Source of the DNA: JOPF133 sp052144935 | GTDB lineage: Bacteria > Acidobacteriota > Terriglobia > Bryobacterales > Bryobacteraceae | NCBI GenBank assembly: GCA_052144935.1 | Contig: JBKQPR010000259.1 | Location: forward strand, 1-51,866 | DNA: 51,866 bases | Direction: 5' to 3' | Shown here: one piece after another, positions 43,473-51,866 of the stretch | Position numbering within the stretch: the first letter of the stretch is position 1 | Layout of the letters: each line of letters starts with the position of its first letter | The notes under the pieces: generated by a model | Database searches by the model: none | Seen by the model: the letters and a program-made list of their open reading frames with translations, nothing else | What the model was told of the DNA's origin: nothing | Made by a program: the position numbers and the translations under genes

Positions 43473-44462
43473 ATGCTCTTGGCAGGCGATATCGGCGGCA
43501 CCAAGACGGCGGTCGCCATTTTCTCGAAGGACAAGGGGCCGCATACGGCCGTCGCGGAAGATGAGTTCCACAGCGGGGACTACCCCAGCCTTGAGGCTAT
43601 CGCCAGGGAATTCCTCGCCAAGACCGGCCTCCAGGTCGACCGTGCCTGCTTCGGCGTCGCCGGCCCAGTCTTGAACGGCCGCGCCAAGATCACGAACCTG
43701 CCGTGGGTCGTCGACCAGGCGGCCATCGCCAGAGAACTGAACCTAGGCCTCGGGGCCGTCTATCTGCTCAACGATCTCCAAGCCATTGCCTGTGCCGTCC
43801 CCGGCCTCCGCCCGGAAGATGTCGATACGCTCAGCGCCGGCCAACCCGTCGACCACGCCGGCATCGCCGTCTTCGCGCCAGGCACCGGCCTCGGTGAGGC
43901 CTTTCTCACCTGGGAGGACGGCGAGTACCGCGCGCACAGCTCCGAAGGAGGGCATGCCGATTTCGCTCCCTCCGACGACCTTCAGATCCGCCTCCTCCAA
44001 TACATGCGTCAGCATTTCGACCACGTCAGTTACGAGCACGTCTGTTCCGGCGTCGGCATCCCTCACGTCTATGACTTCTTCCGCGATTCGGAGAAGACCC
44101 CCGAGAAGCCCGCCATCACCGAGCGCATCGCCATGGCCGGCGATCGCACCCACGCCATCATCCAGGCCGCGCTCGATCCTTCCGATCCCAGCCCGCGCGC
44201 CGCGGCCGCCATCGAGACCGTGGTCTCCATCATGGGAAGCGAAGCCGGCAACCTGGCGCTCAAGGTTCTCGCGGTGGGCGGCGTCTATCTCGCCGGTGGC
44301 ATTCCCGTCCACGTCGCGCCCGTCCTGAAATCCCCGCGCTTCCTGCAGTCGTTCCGCCACAAAGGCCGCTTTTCCGACGTGATGAGCCGCATCCCCGTCC
44401 ATCTCATGACCGGCAAGGTGGGTATCGCCGGCGCCGCGGCCTACGGCCTCAGCCGGCCCTAG
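43473..44462 (+). CDS. glk: Glucokinase (ROK-unrelated, Glk type)
   Basis: The 329-residue kinase phosphorylates glucose with ATP. MLLAGDIGGTKTAVAIF is the phosphate-1 loop, FGVAGPVLNGRAKITNLPW is the Glk block, LLNDLQAIA holds the catalytic Asp, and FAPGTGLGEAF and SSEGGHADFAP complete the site. It is the last gene of the sugar operon. Palindromic repeats begin about 25 nt after its stop. It links the MFS carrier and amylomaltase-released glucose to zwf and pgi. Confidence 0.95.
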   Translation: MLLAGDIGGTKTAVAIFSKDKGPHTAVAEDEFHSGDYPSLEAIAREFLAKTGLQVDRACFGVAGPVLNGRAKITNLPWVVDQAAIARELNLGLGAVYLLNDLQAIACAVPGLRPEDVDTLSAGQPVDHAGIAVFAPGTGLGEAFLTWEDGEYRAHSSEGGHADFAPSDDLQIRLLQYMRQHFDHVSYEHVCSGVGIPHVYDFFRDSEKTPEKPAITERIAMAGDRTHAIIQAALDPSDPSPRAAAAIETVVSIMGSEAGNLALKVLAVGGVYLAGGIPVHVAPVLKSPRFLQSFRHKGRFSDVMSRIPVHLMTGKVGIAGAAAYGLSRP

Positions 44463-44487
44463 GTCCTCGACCGTGTGATTGGGTGCG

Positions 44488-44643
44488 ATTCCAAAACCGC
44501 TCTCTTACGGGGCGCCCCTCTGGGCCCGGCACCGATCTGAGCCGCGGATTCCGAAACCGCTCTCTTACGGGGCGCCCTCGGGGCCAGGCTCCGATCCGAG
44601 CCGCGGCTCCGAATCCGAGCCGCGAACGTTAGAGAGCGGTTCT
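44488..44643. repeat. REP-like repeat cluster, two 60-bp direct units plus inverted arm
   Basis: Two tandem units of about 60 bp (44488-44547 and 44548-44606) both read ATTCC-AAACCGCTCTCTTACG-GGGCGCCC and end in GATC[TC]GAGCCGCGG. A third, inverted arm (44607-44643) reads GAGCCGCGAACGTTAGAGAGCGGTT, which pairs with the left arms. The modules recur at 16766-16844. The cluster lies between glk and ndh and could fold into a large hairpin that ends or stabilises the sugar-operon mRNA. Confidence 0.75.
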
Positions 44644-44709
44644 TGCGAGACGCACCCTATCTCCCGGTCGAAGACCTGGCCCAACAAAGGCGGGCCGCGC
44701 ATTCTCCTC

Positions 44710-46026
44710 ATGAGTGTGAGCGACCATCTCCCGGTAATCGTGATTGTCGGCGGCGGCTTCGGCGGCCTGGCCGCGGCCAAAGCCTTGAAGAACGCGCCCG
44801 CGCGCGTCATCCTCATCGATCGCACCAACCACCACCTGTTTCAACCCCTCCTCTACCAGGTGGCCACTTCGGTCCTGACGCCCGGCCAGATCGGCTATCC
44901 CATCCGCGCCGTTCTGCGCGGCCAACCAAACACCAGCGTGCTCCTGGGTGAAGTGAGCGCCGTCGATCAGGCCGCCAAATGCGTCCTGGTCAGCGACTCG
45001 GATCGCGTCGACGTGCGCGTCCCATACGACTATCTGATTCTCGCCACCGGCGCCACTCACAGCTACTTCGGACACGATGAATTCCGCCGCCATGCGCCGG
45101 GATTGAAGAGTCTGGCCGACGCCCTTTCGATCCGCAATCGCATCCTCGGCGCATTCGAGCAGGCCGAGGCCGAAGAAGATCCCAGCCGCCACCGCGACCT
45201 GCTGACTTTCGTCCTGGTCGGCGGCGGCCCCACTGGCGTTGAGATGGCCAGCGCCCTCGCCATTCTCGTCCGCAATACCCTTCGCGCGGAGTTCCGGCGA
45301 GTCGATCCCGCCTCCGCCCGAATCGTCCTCATCGATCAATCGCCCCGCGTGCTCGGATCGTTCGCCACCACGCTCTCCGCCTCCGCCCAAAAGCGCCTCG
45401 CGGAGTTAGGCGTTGAGGTCCTCCTCGGACGCGCCGTGGAGAAGGTGGACGACCAAGGCGTGATCGCGGCGGGCGAACGCATCGCCAGCCATACCGTCAT
45501 CTGGACCGCCGGCGTGAAGCCGTCACCGGCCGCGCAGTGGTTGAATGCGCCCGCGGACCGCGCCGGCCGCGTTCGCGTCGAGCCGGATCTCAGCGTCCCC
45601 GGCCATCCGGAGATCTTCGTGGTCGGCGACACCGCCTCGCTCGATCAGGATGGCAAGCCCCTGCCCGGCGTGGCGCAGGTGGCCATGCAGCAAGGCCGCT
45701 ACGCCGGCCGTTTGATCGGCCGCCGAATCCTCGGCAAGCCTGCGCCCCTGCCCTTCCGCTATTTCGACAAGGGCAACATGGCGGTCGTCGGCAAAGGCTT
45801 CGCGGTCCTCCAGACCGGCAAACTCCATGTCAGCGGCTTCCTCGCATGGCTCGCCTGGGCCCTCGTCCATCTGCAGTTCCTCGGCCAATCCAGCCTGCGC
45901 GTGAGTGTCTTCGTCCAATGGGTCTGGACCTACCTGACCGGCCAAAGAGGCTCCCGGCTGATCGTTTCCTATAACGAAGTCGAACCGGCCAAAACCCCGG
46001 AAGCACCCGAACTCGCCCACAAGTAA
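44710..46026 (+). CDS. ndh: Type II NADH dehydrogenase (NDH-2)
   Basis: The 438-residue flavoprotein transfers electrons from NADH to quinone without pumping protons. It has two dinucleotide-binding folds: VIVGGGFGGLAAAKAL for FAD and FVLVGGGPTGVEMASAL for NADH. HHLFQPLLYQVATSVL and the AQVAMQQGRYAGRLI quinone-site block are typical. The C-terminal region, LAWLAWALVHLQFLG with SLRVSVFVQWVWTYLT, is the membrane anchor. The start at ATG 44710 begins just before the first strand; the ribosome binding site is weak. It would reoxidise NADH from sugar catabolism. Confidence 0.95.
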   Translation: MSVSDHLPVIVIVGGGFGGLAAAKALKNAPARVILIDRTNHHLFQPLLYQVATSVLTPGQIGYPIRAVLRGQPNTSVLLGEVSAVDQAAKCVLVSDSDRVDVRVPYDYLILATGATHSYFGHDEFRRHAPGLKSLADALSIRNRILGAFEQAEAEEDPSRHRDLLTFVLVGGGPTGVEMASALAILVRNTLRAEFRRVDPASARIVLIDQSPRVLGSFATTLSASAQKRLAELGVEVLLGRAVEKVDDQGVIAAGERIASHTVIWTAGVKPSPAAQWLNAPADRAGRVRVEPDLSVPGHPEIFVVGDTASLDQDGKPLPGVAQVAMQQGRYAGRLIGRRILGKPAPLPFRYFDKGNMAVVGKGFAVLQTGKLHVSGFLAWLAWALVHLQFLGQSSLRVSVFVQWVWTYLTGQRGSRLIVSYNEVEPAKTPEAPELAHK

Positions 46027-46061
46027 ACCTGGTTAGTCGGAGGAATCTGTGGGTGAGTTCC

Positions 46062-46080
46062 GGCCGCCGCAGCGGCGGCC
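46062..46080 (+). terminator. Strong GC hairpin after ndh
   Basis: GGCCGCCG-CAG-CGGCGGCC is a perfect 8-bp GC stem 36 nt after the ndh stop. There is no following T-run, so it may be a transcript-end stabiliser or a non-canonical terminator. Confidence 0.4.
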
Positions 46081-46294
46081 CTCAGTGTCCTCCCGGCGCC
46101 GTGGAAGCGAGTTGGAGCGTGGTGGGATCACTTGCCCCTTGGCGACCGGGAGGGAGTAATTCCGCTCTGGCCAGTCTCAGTGTAGGCGACTTTTCGTCCA
46201 AATGAACTACCAGACCCTGGCGTTTCCCGTTACCGATCCGGCCAGATTCCCCACGACCGGATTTGACTCCAGCTTGGGAAGACGACGGTCAATT

Positions 46295-46318
46295 GAAAAC
46301 ACGGAACATCGTGTTTTC
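46295..46318. terminator. Bidirectional-looking hairpin
   Basis: GAAAACACG-GAACAT-CGTGTTTTC is a perfect 9-bp stem whose outer half is A-run/T-run. This shape can terminate transcription on either strand. It lies in the AT-richer stretch before the toxin-antitoxin genes. Confidence 0.45.
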
Positions 46319-46670
46319 GCGGTCCCTGATTTGGCGATTAGGTACAAGCAGTTTCCAATCCGGTTTTCCGGGCATTTCTTACCTGAGATCAAACGGAGAT
46401 CACCTGTTTTCATTGACCGTGATGGCCGTTCCGGTAAGCGCAAGGTCGAACCGCTCGAAGCCGAGATGAAAGCCCCTGGCCGGGAATGCGCGTATGTGTT
46501 TGATGCACGGGAGCGGATCGGCACCAAGTAGAAATACGTCATCGCCACCTATCGTGTTGCAGTGGTTGATACCCTGGGAAGCGCTATCGTGCATTTCCCC
46601 AGGAGAGAACAATGTCGGCGTGTTCGGCCAGGCGTGGTATGACGGAGCTGGCGGAGGTAGAATCGAATTG

Positions 46671-46979
46671 ATGCCGAGGACAAGAAAGGGAGTGCGGTCG
46701 AGGCGCTCGAGCACCTTCGGGAATCTGGATGTTCGGGTTGCCCGCGGTTCGCTCGTTACGGCAGACCTTGTCCCTCGAAAGAAGGCAGACCCCGAGGAAT
46801 TGACGAGGGCGGTCGCCAGGGCCACAGAAGTTTTGGGTGACCAAGATGCAGCTCTTCGATGGCTCGGAACACCTGTCGCCGCGCTGGACTACGCGACACC
46901 GGTCTCCGTCCTCGGCACTCCCCAAGGCGTGTCCCGCGTAAACGACGTTCTTACGCAAATGGAACACGGTGTCTGGTAA
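46671..46979 (+). CDS. Xre/MbcA/ParS-type antitoxin (DUF2384)
   Basis: The 102-residue protein has a basic N-terminus (PRTRKGVRSRRSS). The C-terminal toxin-binding domain has ALRWLGTPVAALDYATPVSV and LGTPQGVSRVNDVLTQMEHG, the usual antitoxin signature for RES toxins. It is shorter than most Xre antitoxins, which carry a fuller N-terminal helix-turn-helix. GGAGG lies 13 nt upstream of the ATG, and a TTG at 46668 is also possible. Its stop abuts the RES frame. In the family it neutralises the toxin and represses the operon. Confidence 0.85.
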   Translation: MPRTRKGVRSRRSSTFGNLDVRVARGSLVTADLVPRKKADPEELTRAVARATEVLGDQDAALRWLGTPVAALDYATPVSVLGTPQGVSRVNDVLTQMEHGVW

Positions 46980-47427
46980 TTGACGGTCTATCGGATTTGC
47001 AAGGCCAAATACCCCGCAAACGATGGCGAGGGCGCTCGGCTCGCCGGTGGTCGTTGGAACCACAAGGGAACGCCTCTGGTATATTGCGGGGCCACTGCTT
47101 CGCTCTGCGCTTTGGAGGTGCTCGCACACAGCGCCAAACTTCCGGCAGACGTGATTGTCATTGGGGCTAGAATTCCGCAGAGCGTTTCAATCCGAACGAT
47201 CGAAGAAACGGATTTGCCTGCAACCTGGAGCGGCCCTGTCGCCACAAGAAAGACCAAGGACATCGGAACGAGTTGGGCAAAGAGCGGCGCAACGGCTGTC
47301 CTGTCGGTGCCCTCCGTGGTCGTTCCGAATGAGCGCAATTTATCTCCTGAATCCGGCGCATCCCGATTTCTCGAAAATCCGCCTCTCCGCACCCCAGCCT
47401 TTTGTGTTCGACAAGCGGCTAGAGTAG
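46980..47427 (+). pseudogene. RES-domain toxin, frameshifted
   Basis: The start is TTG, immediately after the antitoxin stop. The NAD-degrading RES fold is recognisable: VYRICKAKYP with the conserved Arg, GARLAGGRWNHKG, VYCGATASLCALEVLAH with the catalytic Glu, and VPSVVVPNERN. At about 47341 the reading frame changes. The expected end (YLLNPAHPDFSKIRL, QPFVFDKRLE) is in the +1 frame and stops at 47427. One extra T in ATTTAT explains it. As written, the product would read on with a scrambled tail of about 150 residues. The toxin is probably inactive. Confidence 0.82.
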
Positions 47428-47737
47428 GCTATGGAGGCTGCGCCCGCACATGCCTTATTCCAAGCCGAAAACCTGCCCAGCCGGGCGCGCCTTGGGATGG
47501 CTTGTCGATCTTCGCTTTTGCTTGCGCAGAACGGGTAGCGGCGCAGGTCGGACATGGAAAGATCATGCGACAGATTTCGCGGCGCGGACGGTGTTTTTGT
47601 TATACCGGCACCATGACGCCCGGTCCCGACTATCACGAGCAGCGCTTCTACGACCTTATCGGCTCAACGCGATGCGCGAATGCCTACAGCATACGAACTT
47701 CAATATGCTGCGCAATCATGTCGTTGGTAAGGCAGAT
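47428..47737. other. Short gap between RES gene and kinase 4
   Basis: About 310 nt without a recognisable gene on either strand. The frameshifted tail of the RES frame runs across it, but that sequence shows no domain. Confidence 0.3.
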
Positions 47738-50700
47738 TCATTTGATCGAACGGAAAGACCGCCGCAATCTCGTGAGCGAGCCCCGCAGAAGTTGATGTTG
47801 CTGACGGAAGGCCAGACCGCCCGGCACGATTAACTCGACCTCGGTTCCGACGCTCGAGGAACGAAAGCTCAAGCGCGCTCCCACGCGTTGGGCGCGCTCC
47901 CGAATTCCCTTGATTCCGAAGTGACCATCCTTCCCTTTGTCCAGAACTATCTGGTCGATTCCTTTTCCATTGTCGCGCACCCGCAGGACCAGGTCGCGAG
48001 CGTAGCTTAGCTCTACGTCCAACCGGCTGCCTCCGGAGTGCCTGGCTGCGTTGCGAATCGCCTCGCATCCGATCCGATAGACCTCGTCGCGAATAATCGG
48101 ATGCACCTCGCGAGCGCCGCCCTCCACCTTCACCGCGAAACTCATTGCGCCCCGGCTGCCGCACTCATCGTTCGCGTGCCGCAATGCTTCAGCCAAGTCA
48201 TTCCTCTGGGTTATCGAAGGGCGCAAAGAACTCAGTGCTTCGCGCGTTTCCTCCATGGCTTGCTCCAGCCACAGGGAAAGCTTCCCCAGGGCGCCGTGCA
48301 TCTTCGCTGCATCGGAAGGATCCCGCAGCGCAGAAGAGGCCATCAGTCTGCTAGCCTGAATCGTTTGCAACAGAGTGTCGTGCAGCTCTCGTGCTACTTG
48401 AGTGCGTTCCAATACCCGCTCATCCAATCGAGCCTGCATCTGAGCACTTATCTGCCAGAGGCGCACTCGGTACCCTCCGGCCAAAATGAGAACCAACGCA
48501 GTGGCGACAGCCAGTCGAAACCAGTTTGTCTCGTAGAAGTACGGTTTCTGGATAACGGCGAAGGTAATTCCGGAGAGGTCCCATACACCACTTCTGTTGC
48601 AAGCGCGAAGGCGAAAGGTGTGCGTCCCAACTGGAATATTCGTGTATACCGCCGTACGAAGATTATCGGCGTCCAGCCAAACCGGATCTACATCGTCCAT
48701 CCGATACTGGAAGCGAATCTTTTCCGACCAGGCCAGAGAAACGGAGTCGAAATGAAGCTCCACGTGATGCGTGCCGGGAGGCAAAACGAGTTCACGGCCG
48801 GCGGGCTGGGTCGTTCGTCCAAGGGTGACCGCTTCGACGAAAATGGGCGGCTTGGCAGCGTCACTCGACAACTGCCGAAGGTCAAATAGTGCCAGCCCTT
48901 GTACGGTTGCAACCCAGAGCTTACCGTTGGCTGTGATAGCCATATTGGGAGTGCCGATGCTGCATTGCGTGGAGATCATGCCGTCGGCGCGGCCAAACGA
49001 CGCGTAATCGAGAGGGGTCTCGCCGGCGCGTTCGGTTTGTTTCAGAACAGCCGCGGGTATCCGGAAGACCCCATTTCCTCCGCTGAACCACACGTCCCGC
49101 TGGAAGGGCGCCATGCTGAGCAGATCGAGATCGTGATTCACGTCCACCAGTTGATTTCCCTGAATGCGGTCTATTCCCTTCGGCGCGGAGAGCGCATAGA
49201 GGTTCCCGAACGAGTCTTCTCCGAGGCTGATGTAACGAGGATCGAAGATTTGCCGCGCTGACGAAACCGGCGCGAAGCGGTCGCCAATCATGTGGTCTAT
49301 GCCTTGGCTGGTTCCCGCCCATATGTCGCCATGGCGATCCTCGTAGACATTGACAACCCGATCGCTGGACAGACCGTCGATCATGGTGTAATTGCGGAAG
49401 TGGCCATTCCGCATATGGCTCAGGCCGCCTTCCGTGGCAACCCACAAGGAACCGTCGCGCGCGACGGCGATCGTCCGCACGACATCGCTGGGGAGCCCCT
49501 GCGGCTTGGCGAACTGAACAAAACGGTCATCCGCAAAACGGAACAGCCCGCCTCCCCAGGTCCCCACCCAGAGTTCGCCGCTCACTCCTTCAGCCAAGGA
49601 CCACACGCAGGAGTTTGACAAGCCATTCTTTTCGTCGTAAGTTTTGAAGCGCTTTCCGTCGAACACGGAAAGTCCGCCGCAGTTATTGCCCACCCACAAG
49701 CTTCCATCGCGTCTCGACAACACGGTCATGGGGATGTTGCTGGGCAACCCGTCCGCCCGGGTGAACATCCGGATCGGACGATCCTTGAATCGCATGAGTC
49801 CCTCACCGTTGGTCCCAACCCATAGATTGTTCTCGCGATCGCCATACACCCACCTCGACTGAATGTTCGGGGCAAAGGGCTCCAGCCGGGTCGTGGAAGG
49901 TCGAAATACTCCCCTTCCCGACCACACCCATACAGTCCCCCGCGGGTCCTGATACGCGCCGAGCACGCCATGGTCGCCGGTCATTCCGTACGGTTGGAAT
50001 CGTTCCATCGACCCATTCGCGCGGCGCGCAAGGCCCGCCGATGTAGAGAACCAAACCGCGCCCTGACGGTCCTGGAAAACGTGATAGAGCTTATCGGGAA
50101 GAACACCCAACTGATCGGCCAGACCGGGATGCTCCACGACCCGCGTCCCGTCCAATTCGACGAACCCTTCGCCGGTAACGACCAGGAGGTGACAGTCCGG
50201 GCTTTGCTCCATTCGATTAATCGAAACGCGGGGAAGAACGGTCTCGAACCGGTTGTCACGGAACCGATAGAGTCCTCCGGATGTGCCGGCCCACAATGTG
50301 CCGTCGCAGCCGAAAACGAGGCGTGAGATGTCGTCACTGTTACCGGGGCCAGGATGGTGGAAGACCGATTGCGGGTGGTCGAAGCGGTCCCGGGCGGCGC
50401 CCGCGATGCGCGCCAGACCGGCGCTGGTGCCAATCCACAAATCGCCGTCCGGCCCCTCCGCAAGCGAACGGACGATGCCCTGCGGCGTTGACCGCGGCCC
50501 GCGAAAGTAGATCGGTGTGAAATGGCTGCCGTTGAAGCGATCGAGCCCGGCGTCGGTGCCGATCCACAGAAATCCGTCGCGCGTTTGAAGGATCGCATTG
50601 ACGACGTTGGAGCTGAGGCCGTCTTCGACCGTGAAGGTGGTCCGGATGTAGCTGGTTGCCGGCTGGCTCGGGTCAACCGCAAGAACGGCCTCTGTGGCCA

Positions 50701-50773
50701 CCGAAAGGAGGATCAAAAATCGGACGCTGGCTCTCCATAATAGAGGTCTTGAAAGCATACCAAAAACACGCAT
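47738..50773 (-). CDS. Kinase 4: beta-propeller (Reg_prop/Y_Y_Y) sensor histidine kinase
   Basis: The 1011-residue kinase has a signal peptide (about 1-32). A second ATG at 50758 may be the true start. Propeller blades follow (DGFLWIGTDAGLDRFNG, DGDLWIGTSAGLARI, through about 620), a Y_Y_Y domain near 668, and a TM helix at about 748-768. HisKA_3 has His798 in RELHDTLLQT, and HATPase_c has CEAIRNAARHSG and RDNGKGID. It has no response regulator beside it in the window, unlike the other kinases. It is the only propeller kinase here on the minus strand and is about as divergent from kinases 1 and 2 as kinase 3 is. Confidence 0.92.
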   Translation of the reverse strand: MRVFGMLSRPLLWRASVRFLILLSVATEAVLAVDPSQPATSYIRTTFTVEDGLSSNVVNAILQTRDGFLWIGTDAGLDRFNGSHFTPIYFRGPRSTPQGIVRSLAEGPDGDLWIGTSAGLARIAGAARDRFDHPQSVFHHPGPGNSDDISRLVFGCDGTLWAGTSGGLYRFRDNRFETVLPRVSINRMEQSPDCHLLVVTGEGFVELDGTRVVEHPGLADQLGVLPDKLYHVFQDRQGAVWFSTSAGLARRANGSMERFQPYGMTGDHGVLGAYQDPRGTVWVWSGRGVFRPSTTRLEPFAPNIQSRWVYGDRENNLWVGTNGEGLMRFKDRPIRMFTRADGLPSNIPMTVLSRRDGSLWVGNNCGGLSVFDGKRFKTYDEKNGLSNSCVWSLAEGVSGELWVGTWGGGLFRFADDRFVQFAKPQGLPSDVVRTIAVARDGSLWVATEGGLSHMRNGHFRNYTMIDGLSSDRVVNVYEDRHGDIWAGTSQGIDHMIGDRFAPVSSARQIFDPRYISLGEDSFGNLYALSAPKGIDRIQGNQLVDVNHDLDLLSMAPFQRDVWFSGGNGVFRIPAAVLKQTERAGETPLDYASFGRADGMISTQCSIGTPNMAITANGKLWVATVQGLALFDLRQLSSDAAKPPIFVEAVTLGRTTQPAGRELVLPPGTHHVELHFDSVSLAWSEKIRFQYRMDDVDPVWLDADNLRTAVYTNIPVGTHTFRLRACNRSGVWDLSGITFAVIQKPYFYETNWFRLAVATALVLILAGGYRVRLWQISAQMQARLDERVLERTQVARELHDTLLQTIQASRLMASSALRDPSDAAKMHGALGKLSLWLEQAMEETREALSSLRPSITQRNDLAEALRHANDECGSRGAMSFAVKVEGGAREVHPIIRDEVYRIGCEAIRNAARHSGGSRLDVELSYARDLVLRVRDNGKGIDQIVLDKGKDGHFGIKGIRERAQRVGARLSFRSSSVGTEVELIVPGGLAFRQQHQLLRGSLTRLRRSFRSIK

Positions 50774-51463
50774 TGTTCAAGGAATCAGGTCCGCTACCCT
50801 TTGTCATCTCCACCGCATAGACGAAGGCGACCCGGCTGCACCTTCAGTATACCGCCCGCATCCAAACGCCTCTCCCACATGGGCATTATGGGCGGGGTTG
50901 ACTTCCTTAGGGGGAAGCCCCGGGGGGAAGCTCTGGCTGTTTGCAGCATCGACGCGCAAGCAACAAAACCACGCCTTGATAACCGGAGCGCCTGGGAACA
51001 TTTTCAACTGTCCGAATAGTCGCCGGCTCGTACACCGGCTCCCGGCGGCGATCCCGCAAGCTGGAGTAGTGGGAGATCGGTAACGACAAGTCGGCTTGTG
51101 GGCGCCGATTCTGTCTGGATCACGCCATCCGGAGGCGGGCCGTTCGGCGTCATGTTGACGTGTCGCGCCCGACGCTAAGAAGTGGCCCGCCGATCACGGC
51201 GCGTCGCCGACGCCGTGGCGTTTACCGGGGAGCAAACTAGCTTGAAAGGCAACTGGAAAAGGCAACTGGCCACGAACACAAAAGCCGAGGCTTCACTATC
51301 CGGCATCGGGTTCGCCGCCTGCGCGAACCGAGCTTCCCCGCGCCATTCGAGCCTATTAGTGACCCACAGATTCCTCTGAGGAGTCATAAATCTCAGCGGC
51401 CTGTGCTCCTCGGCGCCGGTTCCTGTCCTTCAGCGCAGGCCTCTCCGCAACGAATCAGCCGCC
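50774..51463. other. Intergenic region upstream of kinase 4
   Basis: No gene is recognised in about 690 nt. There is a short tandem repeat of AAAGGCAACTGG with a 13-nt period (51245-51269). The plus-strand frame 51182-51379 has no supporting motif or context. Confidence 0.3.
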
Positions 51464-51866
51464 TCAATCTTCGGTTGCGGCGGCCCGTTCCGGCCACAAC
51501 GCCGTAGCCGCCAACCCCACCGCAATCCCCAGAATCACGTCGAAAAACCGGTGCAGCGCGATCGTCCACCCGCTATGCGACTGCACCAGCATCACGACCG
51601 CCGGCGTAATGCTCGCCGTACGATACGCGCTGCGTTCCAGCCGGATTGCGCGAAGAGCACTCCCATCGCTAGCGCGCAGGCGCCGAACACGAACGGGTTG
51701 CCGGGAAATCGATCGCCTGCCCATCCTCCGACCGCCGCGCCACCGCCGTGCCGGCGAAGTACTGCGCGGCCGCCGGAAGCCCCGCTTCCGGCGTCGCCTG
51801 CATCACCGCCAGCGTCGTCATTCCCGCCCAGTATGGCTCCGGCAGCCGCAGTATGTGCGCAACCAG
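51464..51866 (-). pseudogene. FUSC-type aromatic/efflux membrane protein, C-terminal part, two frameshifts
   Basis: Read from the right edge, three frames together give one FUSC-like chain. The first is ILRLPEPYWAGMTTLAVMQ to QYFAGTAV. The second is AAVGGWAGDRFPGNPFVFGA to VLFAQ. The third is IRLERSAYRTASITPAVVML to ALHRFFDVILGIAVGLAA and the stop at 51464. One missing base near 51740 and one near 51646 would restore it. Only the C-terminal section is inside the window; the 5' part lies beyond the edge. The family exports aromatic acids or similar compounds through the inner membrane. Confidence 0.7.

Larger units (their letters stand above)
46027..46670. other. Gene-poor region with hairpins upstream of toxin-antitoxin pair
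   Basis: No gene is recognised. Short frames such as 46202-46531 on the plus strand have no motif or context. The composition is visibly AT-richer than the sugar operon, which with the following module suggests acquired DNA. Two clear hairpins are listed separately. Confidence 0.4.

Noticed and set aside
44488..44643. CRISPR array
   Set aside because: Only two direct units with no variable spacers and no cas genes; the internal palindromes fit REP-like repeats.
46202..46531. Plus-strand open frame of 109 codons before the antitoxin
   Set aside because: No motif, no ribosome binding site and a hairpin within it. I treat it as chance.
51182..51379. Plus-strand open frame of 65 codons
   Set aside because: Contains the short tandem repeat and shows no recognisable domain or start signal.

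Overview
The window reads as chromosome of a high-GC acidobacterium, most likely of the Bryobacterales / Candidatus Solibacter type. This is inferred from four very large beta-propeller (Reg_prop / Y_Y_Y) sensor kinases with NarL-type partners, a DUF2934 protein, secreted protein families I associate with Acidobacteria, and dispersed palindromic repeats. No database search was run. There are no rRNA or tRNA genes, CRISPR arrays or intact transposons that I can see.

Region 1 (1-12507) is regulatory. It holds a DUF2934 protein, lexA, a degenerate GGDEF protein and an orphan HATPase fragment. A tandem kinase/regulator array follows: kinase 1 (3995-7114) and a receiver with no DNA-binding domain (7111-7512), then kinase 2 (7496-10606) and a regulator whose HTH is split off by a frameshift (10614-11260). 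A DoxX-like membrane protein and one intact NarL-type regulator (11878-12507) close the region.

Region 2 (12585-24963) is envelope and stress. It holds a DedA fragment, two secreted proteins of unknown role, a family 16 glycosidase-like lipoprotein, a sigma-54 activator, and a beta-barrel gene behind a good -24/-12 promoter candidate. It continues with a secreted START-like protein, a PAP2/Aur1-like membrane enzyme, a complete kinase/regulator pair (19519-23202), a catalase-related peroxidase and a two-TM ion channel.

Region 3 (25077-44462) is about 19 kb of co-directional sugar genes: histidine phosphatase, a 70-aa ORF, malQ, tal, pgi, a DUF2090 aldolase-like gene, rpe, gnd, zwf, pgl, rpiB, tkt, glgX, a LamB-type porin, a FucP-type sugar MFS carrier and glk. 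Most neighbours overlap by 4 nt or lie within 15 nt. Together they would import glucans, debranch and convert them to glucose, phosphorylate it and run the complete pentose phosphate pathway. Between zwf and pgl lies a scar of broken genes, including a chimera of an acetolactate synthase N-terminus and an acetolactate decarboxylase C-terminus. The DUF2090 protein retains LacD-like class I aldolase motifs and is the most interesting enzyme here.

Region 4 (44463-51866) begins with a REP-like repeat cluster, then a type II NADH dehydrogenase and a Xre/RES toxin-antitoxin pair whose toxin is frameshifted. A fourth propeller kinase lies on the minus strand. A FUSC-type transporter fragment with two frameshifts runs off the right edge. 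At least five genes in the window carry apparent single-base frameshifts, so either pseudogenisation or assembly error must be considered.
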